Below are positions 7,329 through 16,054 of a stretch of DNA of 64,000 nt, piece by piece (within the stretch, counting starts at the first letter, position 1; each line of letters starts with the position of its first letter). Below the pieces are notes generated by a model. The model was not told where the DNA came from and searched no databases. It saw only the letters and a list, made by a program, of their open reading frames with translations. The DNA is taken from assembly GCA_002842045.1 (NCBI GenBank), contig PHBX01000011.1:1-64000 (forward strand). The letters run 5' to 3'. This stretch comes from Chloroflexi bacterium HGW-Chloroflexi-3 (lineage in GTDB: Bacteria > Chloroflexota > Anaerolineae > Anaerolineales > Anaerolineaceae). Position numbers and translations under genes: made by a program.

Positions 7329-9260
7329 TCACTCAGAAATTGGAAAAACAATTGTAAAGGTAGATCCTTGCCCGATTGTTGAATCAACCCAAATACGCCC
7401 ATGATGACTTTCCACGATTGATTTAACAATGGCCAATCCCAAACCACTTCCCGGTATCTCGGTTCCAATCACATTGCCAGATCGATAGAATTTATCAAAA
7501 ATATAGGGTAAATCAACGGCTGGAATTCCAAAACCCTGATCGGCAATCTGGAGGATCAATTGATTCTCCTTCTCTTTTAGTTCGATGGATATATGTGTGT
7601 CTGGATTGGAATATTTGATGGCATTAGTCAGAAGATTATTTAACAATTGCCGTATTTGGATAGGACTGGCAAAAATCAGCCCGCTTGAATCAAGTACATT
7701 AATTTTAAGGCGCATATTTGCCTGCAGGAACTTTGGATTTAATTCATCGATGGCTTGATGGATAAATACACTCAGGTCTAATGGCTCTTTACGGGTGTCA
7801 AATCCAGCTTCAATTCTACCGAGATTAAGCAAATCATCCACCAGGGTGGTGATATTGTGGACAGAAAATTGAATGCGATCCAGGAAATTTTTTTGAAGTT
7901 CCTGAACAGGTCCAGCTCTTTCAACCAGGTCTACATAACCTAATATTGCAGTGAGCGGGGATCGAAGATCATGTGATACTGTGCTGACGAAATCACTCTT
8001 TATGCGATCCAACTTTTTCAGAGAAGTAATATCATGCAAGGTAATGGCATATCCGATATTTGTTATTTTTGACAGGTGAGCACTGAAGATACGTTCGTCA
8101 TCAGCGTTAATTTCAGCCGATTTACCGAGATACGTCTCAAATTTCTTAATGATTTCCAGTAATTCTGTGTCAATGGGATACATTTGTATGGGTGAACCCA
8201 CCAAATGTTCACCACTGACTCGCAACACAGTTTTTGCGATTTCATTAATGATAAGGATGCGAAAATCATTGTCTAGAACCAGAACACCATCTTCAATCTG
8301 ATTAATGATGGTCTCTAATTTTTTTCGCTCAACAACCATCTCAGAAAAAATACGTGAATTTTCAATGGCAATGACAGCATATTCCGCCATGGTTGTCAGC
8401 AGTCCAATATCTCTTTGTGAAAACACCATTCTTTTGTTGCGGTTATCGACGCCCAATACACCAATAATCTGTTCTTTCAGTTTCAGAGGAATATATACCA
8501 GACTGTGAACCAGGTAGGAGGTTTTAATTTTTTGCGGGGTATTGTCGTCGAAAATAACAACCTTGCCATTTTGAACCACTGAACCGATCAACGAATCATT
8601 CACGGGCAAACGGAAAGTTGAGACAAAGTCTTCGTTAAAATTCCTGGAAGCACGCATATATAATTCGCCGGTTTTTTCATCGATCAGCATTAAACTTCCT
8701 TCTTCTGCTCCGGTCAATTCAACTGCAGATTCAACAATCATCCGTAAGACAATATCAACATCCAGACTGCTGGTGACCATTCTGGCTAAATCGGTAAGGG
8801 TTTCCAGATCGTTCACTCTGGCCTGGAGCTGTTGGGTTGCTCGGCGTGATTCAAATAAAACATGATTTCGTAAAGTTTGGCTCCGGGATAAATTCGCCTG
8901 AATTGAATTTTGAATGTCATCCCTTGTCAGTGGTGTAGAAAGATAATCATTAATTCCTAATCGCAATGCTTGTTTGAGGGTCTGATGATTTTCATTAATG
9001 GTGTAAAGAATAAATGGAAGTAATGGATATTTTTGTCGAATGCTTTTTATCCAATTGAAATTATTCTGGGCAGCAATGTTTTCATTAATAATTACCAATG
9101 ATGGAATATTGATCGTAAAGTATTGTTGAGCATTTTCAATGCTTTCACTGACCAGGACTGTGAAACCCATTGACTGAATTATCTGGTCAAGCAGTCGATT
9201 GGATTGGATTTCAGCATTAATAACTAATATTTTTTGAAGGGGTTTATTTTCAGTTGTCAT
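7329..9260 (-). CDS. Sensor histidine kinase with pseudo-receiver, GAF and PAS domains
   Basis: A 643-residue cytoplasmic hybrid kinase. Order: receiver-like domain (1-125), GAF (about 150-300), PAS (about 310-410), HisKA with SHDLRSPL, and HATPase_c with NNLLTNAIKYS, DQGFGIP and GSGLGLAIV. The transmitter is complete and should autophosphorylate. The receiver is degenerate: the phospho-Asp position is Asn59 (VIINEN), the acidic pair after LVI is Asn-Ala, and the conserved Lys is Thr109 (LSTPL). It can therefore not accept phosphate in the usual way. The gene starts 9 nt after the stop of a second kinase with the same defect, with no good SD, suggesting translational coupling. Confidence 0.9.
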   Translation of the reverse strand: MTTENKPLQKILVINAEIQSNRLLDQIIQSMGFTVLVSESIENAQQYFTINIPSLVIINENIAAQNNFNWIKSIRQKYPLLPFILYTINENHQTLKQALRLGINDYLSTPLTRDDIQNSIQANLSRSQTLRNHVLFESRRATQQLQARVNDLETLTDLARMVTSSLDVDIVLRMIVESAVELTGAEEGSLMLIDEKTGELYMRASRNFNEDFVSTFRLPVNDSLIGSVVQNGKVVIFDDNTPQKIKTSYLVHSLVYIPLKLKEQIIGVLGVDNRNKRMVFSQRDIGLLTTMAEYAVIAIENSRIFSEMVVERKKLETIINQIEDGVLVLDNDFRILIINEIAKTVLRVSGEHLVGSPIQMYPIDTELLEIIKKFETYLGKSAEINADDERIFSAHLSKITNIGYAITLHDITSLKKLDRIKSDFVSTVSHDLRSPLTAILGYVDLVERAGPVQELQKNFLDRIQFSVHNITTLVDDLLNLGRIEAGFDTRKEPLDLSVFIHQAIDELNPKFLQANMRLKINVLDSSGLIFASPIQIRQLLNNLLTNAIKYSNPDTHISIELKEKENQLILQIADQGFGIPAVDLPYIFDKFYRSGNVIGTEIPGSGLGLAIVKSIVESHHGRIWVDSTIGQGSTFTIVFPISE

Positions 9261-9269
9261 ATCAATTTT

Positions 9270-10925
9270 TTATTCAGTGATCGGTAAAGATAGATGGAAT
9301 GTAGCGTTGTACTCTGGATGATCTTCCACCCAAATTCTACCGCCATAATGGGAAATAATTTTATGAATCAGGTTGAGGCTGATGCCAATGCCCCCGAAGC
9401 GAATTTTTTCATGTTTTTCGTAATGATTTTGAGCAGAAAGAAACTGTTTTTTCGTGTGATCCGGTATTTTGCCCGTATTACTGATGGATAAAAATGATTT
9501 GGAACCGGTGCTCTGATTAATTTTAATGAATATCTCTCCATTCTCATCACAGAATTGAATAGCATTCGTCAAAATTCCATTTAGTGATTCATATATATGA
9601 TTGGGATCAGCTGCAATATTGAGTGAATTTATTAAAATTTCTTTTCTGATTGAAAGATGATGGTATTGGAGAATGGGTTGAATCCGTTCGTAAATTTCAT
9701 CTACCATTGAAACGAGGTCAAACATCTGGTTCTGATTTGCTTTCATGGAAATAGGATCAGAGTGAAGTAGTGATGCAAGGTTCTGAATTTCGTGCATAAA
9801 AACATCAACGGATTCAAGGTGCTTTTTTGAAGGTTCCCGATCTTTCGATTCAAGAGAAAGTTGAAGTTCCTTCCATGATTCCTGACCAGTAGCGAAGATA
9901 TTATCCAGATTATTTTTCGTTTTAAAAAATATCTCATTAATAATTTGTTCATTTATTTGTGAATGATGTACCAATCGCAATAATGCCTTTTCTCGTGCTT
10001 CATAGGATCGAAATAATCTCGCATTCACAAACGAGATGGAAGCATAATCGGTGACGGCTTCCAACAACCGTTGTTCACTTTGTGAAAATGGTTCGGGTAG
10101 TTTTCGCATCAGTACCAACAATCCCATCACCTGACGCTGAATTTTTACCGGAACAATAATGATGGATTCCCCGAATACCTTTACTTTAAACCGTTTGATC
10201 GGCTCACCAGATATGTTAAGCGTTTCACCTGAGATTGCTACCAGCTGACTGATGCCATCATCCCAAACTTGATGCATTTTTGACATGAAAATTTCAGGCA
10301 AATTATATTGAGAAACTAATAAAAAATTCTTGCCCTTCTCCTCCTGTTTCATCAAGAACCAACCCAGATCTGATTGGCTAACCTGAGCAGAAATTTGCAA
10401 AATTTTGTCAAACAATAATTTGTGGTTCGTGATGGAGGTGACTGCTTTGCCAATGGAAAAAATGGCTGTTAATTCTTTAACACGTTGCTGAAGTTGCTGA
10501 TTTGTGATTTTTAATCGATTTTCAAGATTTATGTGTTCACGCCGATCACGAACCTGTTTCAATAACCGTTCAACCACCAACACGACTTCGGTATCTCTGA
10601 TCGGCCAGGTGATGTAATCAGCGGCACCAAGCCGGAATGCCTGAATGATGTCTGATTCATATCCTTCTGTTGCTATCATGATTGTTGGAGGTGTGATGCC
10701 ATGGGAGGAGAGCGCAATCAGTAAATCTTTTCCACTCAATACCGGTAAATTAAGGTTAGATATGATGAGATCAGGATTAATCTGAACTGCTTTATTAATA
10801 GCGGTATTGGCATCAGCTACCTGAAATACCTGATAATCCGTAGAAGCCAATGCCTGATTTGCCAGGAAATCACTGATTTCTGGATTGTTTTCAACGATTA
10901 AGATGCGATCTTTTATGGATTTCAT
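9270..10925 (-). CDS. Pseudo-receiver/GAF protein with degenerate histidine-kinase module
   Basis: A 551-residue partner of the downstream kinase. N-terminal receiver fold (1-125) with Asn57 in place of the phospho-Asp (LIISNLNLP), Glu-Asn in the acidic pair (LIVENNPE) and Trp107 replacing the conserved Lys (DYITWPI); then a GAF domain and a HATPase_c region. The H-box is barely recognisable (FMHEIQNLASLL), the N-box keeps TNAIQF, and the G1 box reads SNTGKIP instead of DxGxG, so ATP binding or catalysis is doubtful. It may be a sensor or regulatory subunit for the downstream kinase (inference). TAAGAT about 6 nt before the ATG could make the message nearly leaderless. Confidence 0.85.
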   Translation of the reverse strand: MKSIKDRILIVENNPEISDFLANQALASTDYQVFQVADANTAINKAVQINPDLIISNLNLPVLSGKDLLIALSSHGITPPTIMIATEGYESDIIQAFRLGAADYITWPIRDTEVVLVVERLLKQVRDRREHINLENRLKITNQQLQQRVKELTAIFSIGKAVTSITNHKLLFDKILQISAQVSQSDLGWFLMKQEEKGKNFLLVSQYNLPEIFMSKMHQVWDDGISQLVAISGETLNISGEPIKRFKVKVFGESIIIVPVKIQRQVMGLLVLMRKLPEPFSQSEQRLLEAVTDYASISFVNARLFRSYEAREKALLRLVHHSQINEQIINEIFFKTKNNLDNIFATGQESWKELQLSLESKDREPSKKHLESVDVFMHEIQNLASLLHSDPISMKANQNQMFDLVSMVDEIYERIQPILQYHHLSIRKEILINSLNIAADPNHIYESLNGILTNAIQFCDENGEIFIKINQSTGSKSFLSISNTGKIPDHTKKQFLSAQNHYEKHEKIRFGGIGISLNLIHKIISHYGGRIWVEDHPEYNATFHLSLPITE

Positions 10926-11016
10926 AGGATTATCTTAGCATGATTTTTTACTTTTTTTATAGTGATTTACTCTTGGAATTAAAATATAAGTTTTGTATAA
11001 GAGTTTTCTTGTTTAC

Positions 11017-11046
11017 TTGACAATGATACATGGTTCGGCATAATAT
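11017..11046 (+). promoter_or_regulatory. dnaJ promoter, start site on the ATG
   Basis: TTGACA at 11017-11022, an 18-nt spacer and TAATAT at 11041-11046. The expected transcription start, about 7 nt beyond the -10, falls at or within 1-2 nt of the dnaJ ATG (11053), so the mRNA should be leaderless. The AAGG just before the ATG would then not be transcribed. Confidence 0.75.
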
Positions 11047-11052
11047 GAAGGT

Positions 11053-11982
11053 ATGGAATATAAAGATTATTATAAAACACTAGGTGTCAAACGAAACGCT
11101 TCTGAGGATGAAATCAAGCAAGCTTATCGAAAGCTTGCTATGAAATACCATCCAGATCGAAACCCGGGGAACAAAGAAGCTGAAGAAAAATTTAAAGACA
11201 TTAATGAAGCCAACGAAGTATTAAGTGATCCCCAAAAAAGAGCCAGATATAATCAGCTGGGTGAGTCATATCAACAATGGCAACAGCGTGGTGGTAACGC
11301 GAATAACTTCAATTGGGATGACTGGTTTGCACAATCTCCAAGAGGTGGAACCCGTGTAGATGTTAATGATTTTGGTGACATATTTGGTGGCGGTGGTGGT
11401 TTCTCTGACTTTTTTAGTGCAATATTTGCAGGCGTGCAAGGTTATCCTGGCAGTGGGAGAACCTCAGGTTCTCGAAGATCTACGCCTCAACAACCCAGAA
11501 TTGTAGAACAACCTGTCAGAATTTCACTATTGGAAGCCTTTGAAGGAACCATCCGAATTCTTCAATTTGACAACAAAAAAATTGAGGTAAAAATCCCACC
11601 TGGTGCAAAAACTGGTACCAAGGTACGCGTTTCGGGGGTTGGTCCAAACCGGTCGGATATTCATCTCGTCGTTGAAGTAGATAAAAACTCTCGATTTGAA
11701 CGGAAAGGTGATGATATTTATACAGAAGTTGCTGTCGATCTTTATACAGCCATACTGGGTGGGCAGGTAAAAGTTGCTACACTTAAGGGAGATGTGCTTT
11801 TGAGTATTCCGCCTGAAACCCAATCCGGAAAAACGTTTCGGTTGTCTGGAAGAGGAATGCCTTTATTAAAAAAAGCAAATCAATTTGGTGATTTATACGC
11901 GAAAGTAAAGATATCAGTGCCAACAATGATCTCTGCTGAAGAGAGAATGCTTTTTGAACAGTTGCGTGCTTTGAGAATGTAG
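11053..11982 (+). CDS. DnaJ/CbpA-type J-domain co-chaperone
   Basis: A 309-residue type II J-protein that stimulates DnaK ATPase and delivers unfolded clients. The J domain is at 1-70 with His33-Pro34-Asp35; a Gly/Phe-rich linker ([13 protein letters not shown]) follows; then come two C-terminal substrate-binding beta domains ([10 protein letters not shown] to KVRVSG, and [17 protein letters not shown]). The cysteine zinc-finger of classical DnaJ is absent, as in CbpA. No dnaK or grpE lies nearby. It heads a plus-strand operon with an HtrA-like protease (33 nt downstream) and an eRF1-like protein, pointing to protein quality control. Confidence 0.9.
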   Translation: MEYKDYYKTLGVKRNASEDEIKQAYRKLAMKYHPDRNPGNKEAEEKFKDINEANEVLSDPQKRARYNQLGESYQQWQQRGGNANNFNWDDWFAQSPRGGTRVDVNDFGDIFGGGGGFSDFFSAIFAGVQGYPGSGRTSGSRRSTPQQPRIVEQPVRISLLEAFEGTIRILQFDNKKIEVKIPPGAKTGTKVRVSGVGPNRSDIHLVVEVDKNSRFERKGDDIYTEVAVDLYTAILGGQVKVATLKGDVLLSIPPETQSGKTFRLSGRGMPLLKKANQFGDLYAKVKISVPTMISAEERMLFEQLRALRM

Positions 11983-12014
11983 AAAATAGGATTTCCTATT
12001 GAGAGGTAGAGAAA

Positions 12015-13214
12015 ATGAAAAAATTTGCGAACATTTTATTGGTAACTATATTTATATTAAGCACTATGGCTTGTTCATTTTCTGCCAGTTATCCGTTCAG
12101 TAGTTCTACCGATCAAAACCCAACCCCTGAAATTGTTCAGGTAGCAACCAGAGTTCCAGACATTCAGGAACCACAGAATTCTAATACAGTTACTTATAAT
12201 CCGAATTTACTGGATCTGATGAATCGCGAGGGTTTGTTAATCAGTCTTTATGAGAGGGTTAACCCAGGTGTCGTCTCTATTCAGACACTCAGTGTTACCG
12301 GGGGAGGACTGGGTTCAGGATTTGTTTTTGACAAAGAAGGACATATCATTACGAATTATCATGTTGTCGAAGATGCTACTGAATTAGAAGTCGATTTTCC
12401 TTCTGGGTACAAAGCCCGTGGATCTGTTATAGGACGGGATATTGACTCTGATTTGGCCGTAATAAAAGTTGATGTGCCTGAAGAATTACTATTTCCACTC
12501 TCACTCGGTAACTCTGACGATCTTCGAATTGGTCAAACCGTTATCGCTATTGGGAACCCATTCAATTTATCTGGAACCATGACTTTAGGTATTGTGTCTG
12601 CAAAAAGCAGGACGCTATCTTCTTTTCGACAGGCTTCAACAGGTGGTTTTTTCTCCGCTGGTGATCTTATTCAAACCGATGCATCCATAAACCCGGGTAA
12701 TTCTGGTGGACCTTTGCTAAATTTAAATGGTGAGGTTGTGGGTATCAACCGAGCTATTCGCACAGAACAGACAAATGAAAATGGGGAACCGACGAATAGT
12801 GGTATTGGGTTTGCCATTTCCAGCAATATTGTTGGTAGGGTGGTTCCCTATTTGATCAAAGATGGATTTTATGATTATCCCTATGTGGGTATTACAAGTC
12901 AGGAAGACCTGACCCTCATGGAACGAGAAGCATTAGGAATTCAGGAAATGACCGGTGCGTATATTATAAGTGTAACTGAGAATAGTCCGGCATCAAAAGC
13001 TGGTTTGATCGGAGGATCAACAGTGACCCGTATAAGTGGATTATTGGCCGGTGGAGATTTAATTATTGCTGTTGACGATCGCCCTGTACGTTTGTTTTCG
13101 GATTTTTTGAGTTATATTATGGCAAATAAAAGCCCAGGTGATGAAATTGTGATTAATATTAAAAGACAGGGGGAAGAAATGGAGGTTCCAGTCGTTTTAG
13201 ACAAACGCCCATAA
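12015..13214 (+). CDS. HtrA/DegP-like serine protease with PDZ domain
   Basis: A 399-residue exported trypsin-like protease. The N-terminus is a signal segment with Cys20 in a weak lipobox (STMAC), so it is either lipid-anchored or cleaved. The catalytic triad is His116 (TNYHVV), Asp146 (DSDLAVI) and Ser230 (NPGNSGGP). A single PDZ domain occupies about 290-395 (GAYIISVTENSPASKAGL, GDLIIAVDDRPV). The family degrades or refolds damaged envelope proteins. It sits between dnaJ and the eRF1-like gene with 30-nt gaps, probably in one transcript. The start at 12015 is supported by GAGAGG upstream. Confidence 0.92.
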   Translation: MKKFANILLVTIFILSTMACSFSASYPFSSSTDQNPTPEIVQVATRVPDIQEPQNSNTVTYNPNLLDLMNREGLLISLYERVNPGVVSIQTLSVTGGGLGSGFVFDKEGHIITNYHVVEDATELEVDFPSGYKARGSVIGRDIDSDLAVIKVDVPEELLFPLSLGNSDDLRIGQTVIAIGNPFNLSGTMTLGIVSAKSRTLSSFRQASTGGFFSAGDLIQTDASINPGNSGGPLLNLNGEVVGINRAIRTEQTNENGEPTNSGIGFAISSNIVGRVVPYLIKDGFYDYPYVGITSQEDLTLMEREALGIQEMTGAYIISVTENSPASKAGLIGGSTVTRISGLLAGGDLIIAVDDRPVRLFSDFLSYIMANKSPGDEIVINIKRQGEEMEVPVVLDKRP

Positions 13215-13247
13215 GGGTTTGGTTTTAACATCAGTATAGGAGGTAAT

Positions 13248-14345
13248 ATGTTTACTGAAAATGATCTGCGTGAATTAGTTGGTTACCAGGCGCAGCAATC
13301 GATGTTGACCATATATTTAAATACGGATCCAACCATGGGGAATGCGGATTCATACCGATTACGATTGCGAAATATGTTAAAGTCAGTCGAATTGGCGGCA
13401 GATGTACAACAAGTTGAAGAATATTTTGATACCGAAGACGATTGGGCTGGTAGAAGTGTTGCAATTTTTTCTGACCATAGTAAACAGTTTTTCAAAGTAT
13501 TTCCACTGGCTGTCCCGGTTCCAGATCTGATACATATCGGAATACGCCCCAACGTCCGTCCATTAGCTGACTTATTGGATAGCTATGGCGGGTATAGTGT
13601 GGTGTTGATAGATAAGCAGGGTGCTCGTTTATTCCATTTTCATTTGGGGCAGCTTGTTGAACAGGAAGGCGTATTGGGGGCATCCGTTCGTCAGGTCAAA
13701 AAGGGTGGCAGTGGTGTAACGGGTATGCGCGGCGGTATCACATCCCAAACACGAGGTGTGGAAGAGACAATTGAGCGGAACATGAGAGAAGTGATAGACT
13801 TCTCCACAAAATTTTTTGAAGAAAAACACATCCGCAGGATACTATTAAGTGGTACAGACGACAACATAGCACTTTATAGAAGTTATTTACCAAGAATGTG
13901 GCAAAGCCTTATTGTAGGAACTTTTCCAGGTTCCATGTTGGCTTCGCACCAGGAGATTCTAAATAAGGCGCTTGAGATTGGAAAGAAAGCGGAAAAAGAA
14001 AGGGAAGATTTATTAATAGAAAAATTAATTACCCAATCTTCCAAACAAGCTGGGGCGATTGTTGGCATTGAACCAACTCTTAAAGCTGTCAATGAAGGTA
14101 GAATCCAGACACTGGTTATCCAATATGGATTTCAAGCTAAAGGTTTTCGTTGTCCACAATGTAACACGATTACTTCCTTATCCGAGATTGTCTGTAAACA
14201 ATGTAATTCTGAAGCAATAGGTATTTCAGATGTGATTGCAACAGCGGTAAGCCTGACCCTGAAAAATGGTGGAGAGGTGGATGTGGTTCATAATCAACCT
14301 AAATTTGAAAAAGCAGGAAGCATCGGCGCTTTTCTGAGATATTAA
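13248..14345 (+). CDS. Bacterial eRF1/Vms1-like protein with zinc ribbon
   Basis: A 365-residue protein resembling the archaeo-eukaryotic release-factor fold in bacteria (baeRF group). The middle segment YGGYSVVLIDKQGARLFHFHLGQL matches the eRF1 central domain, followed by a loop with Gly162-Gly163 and a long helix (VEETIERNMREVI). The GGQ catalytic triplet reads Gly-Gly-Ile, so peptide release in the classic way is unlikely. The third domain contains GAIVGIEPTLKAVNEGRIQTLVI, and a zinc ribbon uses Cys302, 305, 316 and 319. An AGGAGG-type SD precedes the ATG. Its operon with DnaJ and HtrA suggests a role in ribosome rescue or nascent-chain quality control (inference). Confidence 0.72.
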   Translation: MFTENDLRELVGYQAQQSMLTIYLNTDPTMGNADSYRLRLRNMLKSVELAADVQQVEEYFDTEDDWAGRSVAIFSDHSKQFFKVFPLAVPVPDLIHIGIRPNVRPLADLLDSYGGYSVVLIDKQGARLFHFHLGQLVEQEGVLGASVRQVKKGGSGVTGMRGGITSQTRGVEETIERNMREVIDFSTKFFEEKHIRRILLSGTDDNIALYRSYLPRMWQSLIVGTFPGSMLASHQEILNKALEIGKKAEKEREDLLIEKLITQSSKQAGAIVGIEPTLKAVNEGRIQTLVIQYGFQAKGFRCPQCNTITSLSEIVCKQCNSEAIGISDVIATAVSLTLKNGGEVDVVHNQPKFEKAGSIGAFLRY

Positions 14346-14360
14346 AAATAAAACATTACA

Positions 14361-14395
14361 AAAACGGCTGGGTAAACATGCCCAGCCGTTTTTTC
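14361..14395 (+). terminator. Bidirectional rho-independent terminator
   Basis: AAAACGGCTGGG pairs with CCCAGCCGTTTT around a TAAACATG loop. It is flanked by T runs on both strands and ends the dnaJ operon and the convergent coiled-coil operon. Confidence 0.93.
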
Positions 14396-14410
14396 GATTA
14401 GTTTAACAAT

Positions 14411-15169
14411 CTATTTTAGTGGAATTCTTTCCAGATTTTCACTGAGGGTTCGTAGTTCGTCCAGCGCTTCTTCTGGATCCGTACTTACAAATTTTTGAAT
14501 ACCCTGTAAGCGATCCTGAATTCCTGTGGAGATATCTGCATCCAGTAAAATTCGGATTTTTTCAAATTGTTCTCGTGCAAGACTGATTGCCTGCCGAGCA
14601 CTGAGCGGGTCTTTGTTCAATAAAGCAAACCTGGCCAGTCCAATTTCATATTTCATGACGATCAGCTTTTGATTAAATTCGCTATTTGCAATTAATTGTT
14701 GGTGATTTTGCTCAAGTGTTTGATAGTCCTGTTGTACTCGATCCAGATTGTTCTGTTTATCCTGTAAATCGTAACTTGCCTGGTCAAATTGAGCTTGTAA
14801 ATTGATAAACTCGTTTTCTTTATTATTCAATTCTTGCAGAACTGTTTGATATGCTTTCTGTGTAGGAACCGTGGTGGTAAAGTAAGATATCAGATACCCT
14901 ATAAGCAGCAGCAATAATCCTACTGCGAAGAAAATCAGACCTTTCCGAAGCCAATCCGGCATTTTCTTCACCTCAGATACTTCTTTCACAACAGGAGGTA
15001 TGTGAAGATCTGAAGGTTCTTCTATCACGGTATTCTGGGGCTGGTCAATCTCAGCCACTGATTCTTCGGGTTGTTCCTGTGAAGAGTCTTGGGGATTTTC
15101 GTCAATTTGATCCTGTTCAAACGCTAATTTATTTTCGACTTCTTTATTAATTTGTTCGTCATTTTCCAT
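14411..15169 (-). CDS. Membrane-anchored coiled-coil protein, HemX/mitofilin-like layout
   Basis: A 252-residue protein of unknown function. Residues 1-70 are acidic and low-complexity (Glu/Gln/Pro-rich, cytoplasmic), 77-97 form one transmembrane helix, 105-165 form a Gln/Asn-rich coiled coil, and the C-terminal ~80 residues are helical (ARFALLNKDPLSARQAI, then DPEEALDELRTL). The C-terminal part resembles that of the preceding gene, so the two are probably paralogues. It is the last gene of a minus-strand operon (9-nt gap) with a rhomboid protease and an HhH-domain membrane protein. A scaffold role at the membrane is inferred only. Confidence 0.7.
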   Translation of the reverse strand: MENDEQINKEVENKLAFEQDQIDENPQDSSQEQPEESVAEIDQPQNTVIEEPSDLHIPPVVKEVSEVKKMPDWLRKGLIFFAVGLLLLLIGYLISYFTTTVPTQKAYQTVLQELNNKENEFINLQAQFDQASYDLQDKQNNLDRVQQDYQTLEQNHQQLIANSEFNQKLIVMKYEIGLARFALLNKDPLSARQAISLAREQFEKIRILLDADISTGIQDRLQGIQKFVSTDPEEALDELRTLSENLERIPLK

Positions 15170-15178
15170 ATAACCTCC

Positions 15179-16048
15179 TTAAGGTTTTGGGGTTGGTGTG
15201 GCAGAAGTGGTGTCAGATGATTGAGAAGTTGAATTTAAGTCGTTTTCCTCAGTATTTTCGAGCACTACAATATCATTTGGACTTGTAAATCCATTTGCCA
15301 TCATTGACCAGAGAATTTCGAGATCATCATTGGCTAATATGAGATTATCCGGCAAATGACTTATTGCCAGGTTTAAGCGGGCATCCCAAAGCAAAATCTC
15401 ATTTTTCTGTTCTTCTGTAGCTGAGAGCAAAAGAGAGTTCAGTAATTCATTTACTAATACTAATTCCTGTTTTGCCAGGCCATAATTATCCTGCAAGAGG
15501 AATAAACGGCTGCGGTTGACCTGTAACATTATTTTGAAAAGTTGCAAATCCTGATAGATTGGTTGGAGTTTCTTTTCAATTTCCAGATCTTTTACTAAAG
15601 AAATTATATCTTCGTTCTGGGCAGTAAGATCTTTGTTTTGATCGATTAAATCGACAATTGATTGATCAATCTTTTGAATTTGATCAGCCAGATCTTCCTG
15701 TTGAATCTGGTAAGCATCGAGATCGGCTGAGATTTGCTCAAAATCTGCGACCAATTTTGAAATATGGTCAGTTGTGTTTTCCTGGTCAGATTCCATTTCC
15801 GATAGACGATCTTCGAATTCTTTATTCTTATTCTGCAAAAGGTCCCACTGCTGATTGATACGTGTATTCAAGTTTTGTAGATCGGTTGCATTTTGCTGAG
15901 TGGGGATGACGAGTTCCTGGTAAACAAATTGAAAACCAAAATACAATGCTGCCCCGAGTATAATGCCGAACAGGAGAGTCAATAACAAGCGTAAAAGCAC
16001 CTTGAGAAAGCGTACAAAGACGGAGGGTTTTGAGTTTTGTACTGTCAT
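15179..16048 (-). CDS. Membrane-anchored coiled-coil protein
   Basis: A 289-residue protein: a short basic N-terminus, one transmembrane helix at about 15-42, a long extracytoplasmic coiled coil (52-150, rich in Asp/Gln/Asn heptads) and a helical C-terminal domain (FKIMLQVNRSRLFLLQDNYGLAKQEL), ending in a Thr/Ser-rich tail. The C-terminal pattern of paired helices matches its downstream neighbour. It lies 6 nt after the HhH-domain gene and 9 nt before the next, so the three are clearly one transcript. Function unknown. Confidence 0.7.
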   Translation of the reverse strand: MTVQNSKPSVFVRFLKVLLRLLLTLLFGIILGAALYFGFQFVYQELVIPTQQNATDLQNLNTRINQQWDLLQNKNKEFEDRLSEMESDQENTTDHISKLVADFEQISADLDAYQIQQEDLADQIQKIDQSIVDLIDQNKDLTAQNEDIISLVKDLEIEKKLQPIYQDLQLFKIMLQVNRSRLFLLQDNYGLAKQELVLVNELLNSLLLSATEEQKNEILLWDARLNLAISHLPDNLILANDDLEILWSMMANGFTSPNDIVVLENTEENDLNSTSQSSDTTSATPTPKP

Positions 16049-16054
16049 TTTCCT

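Noticed and set aside
7237..7404. Small ORF starting at TTG 7237 with an SD
   Set aside because: It runs through the terminator hairpin and into the antisense of the kinase gene without a stop, so a non-coding transcript is more likely.
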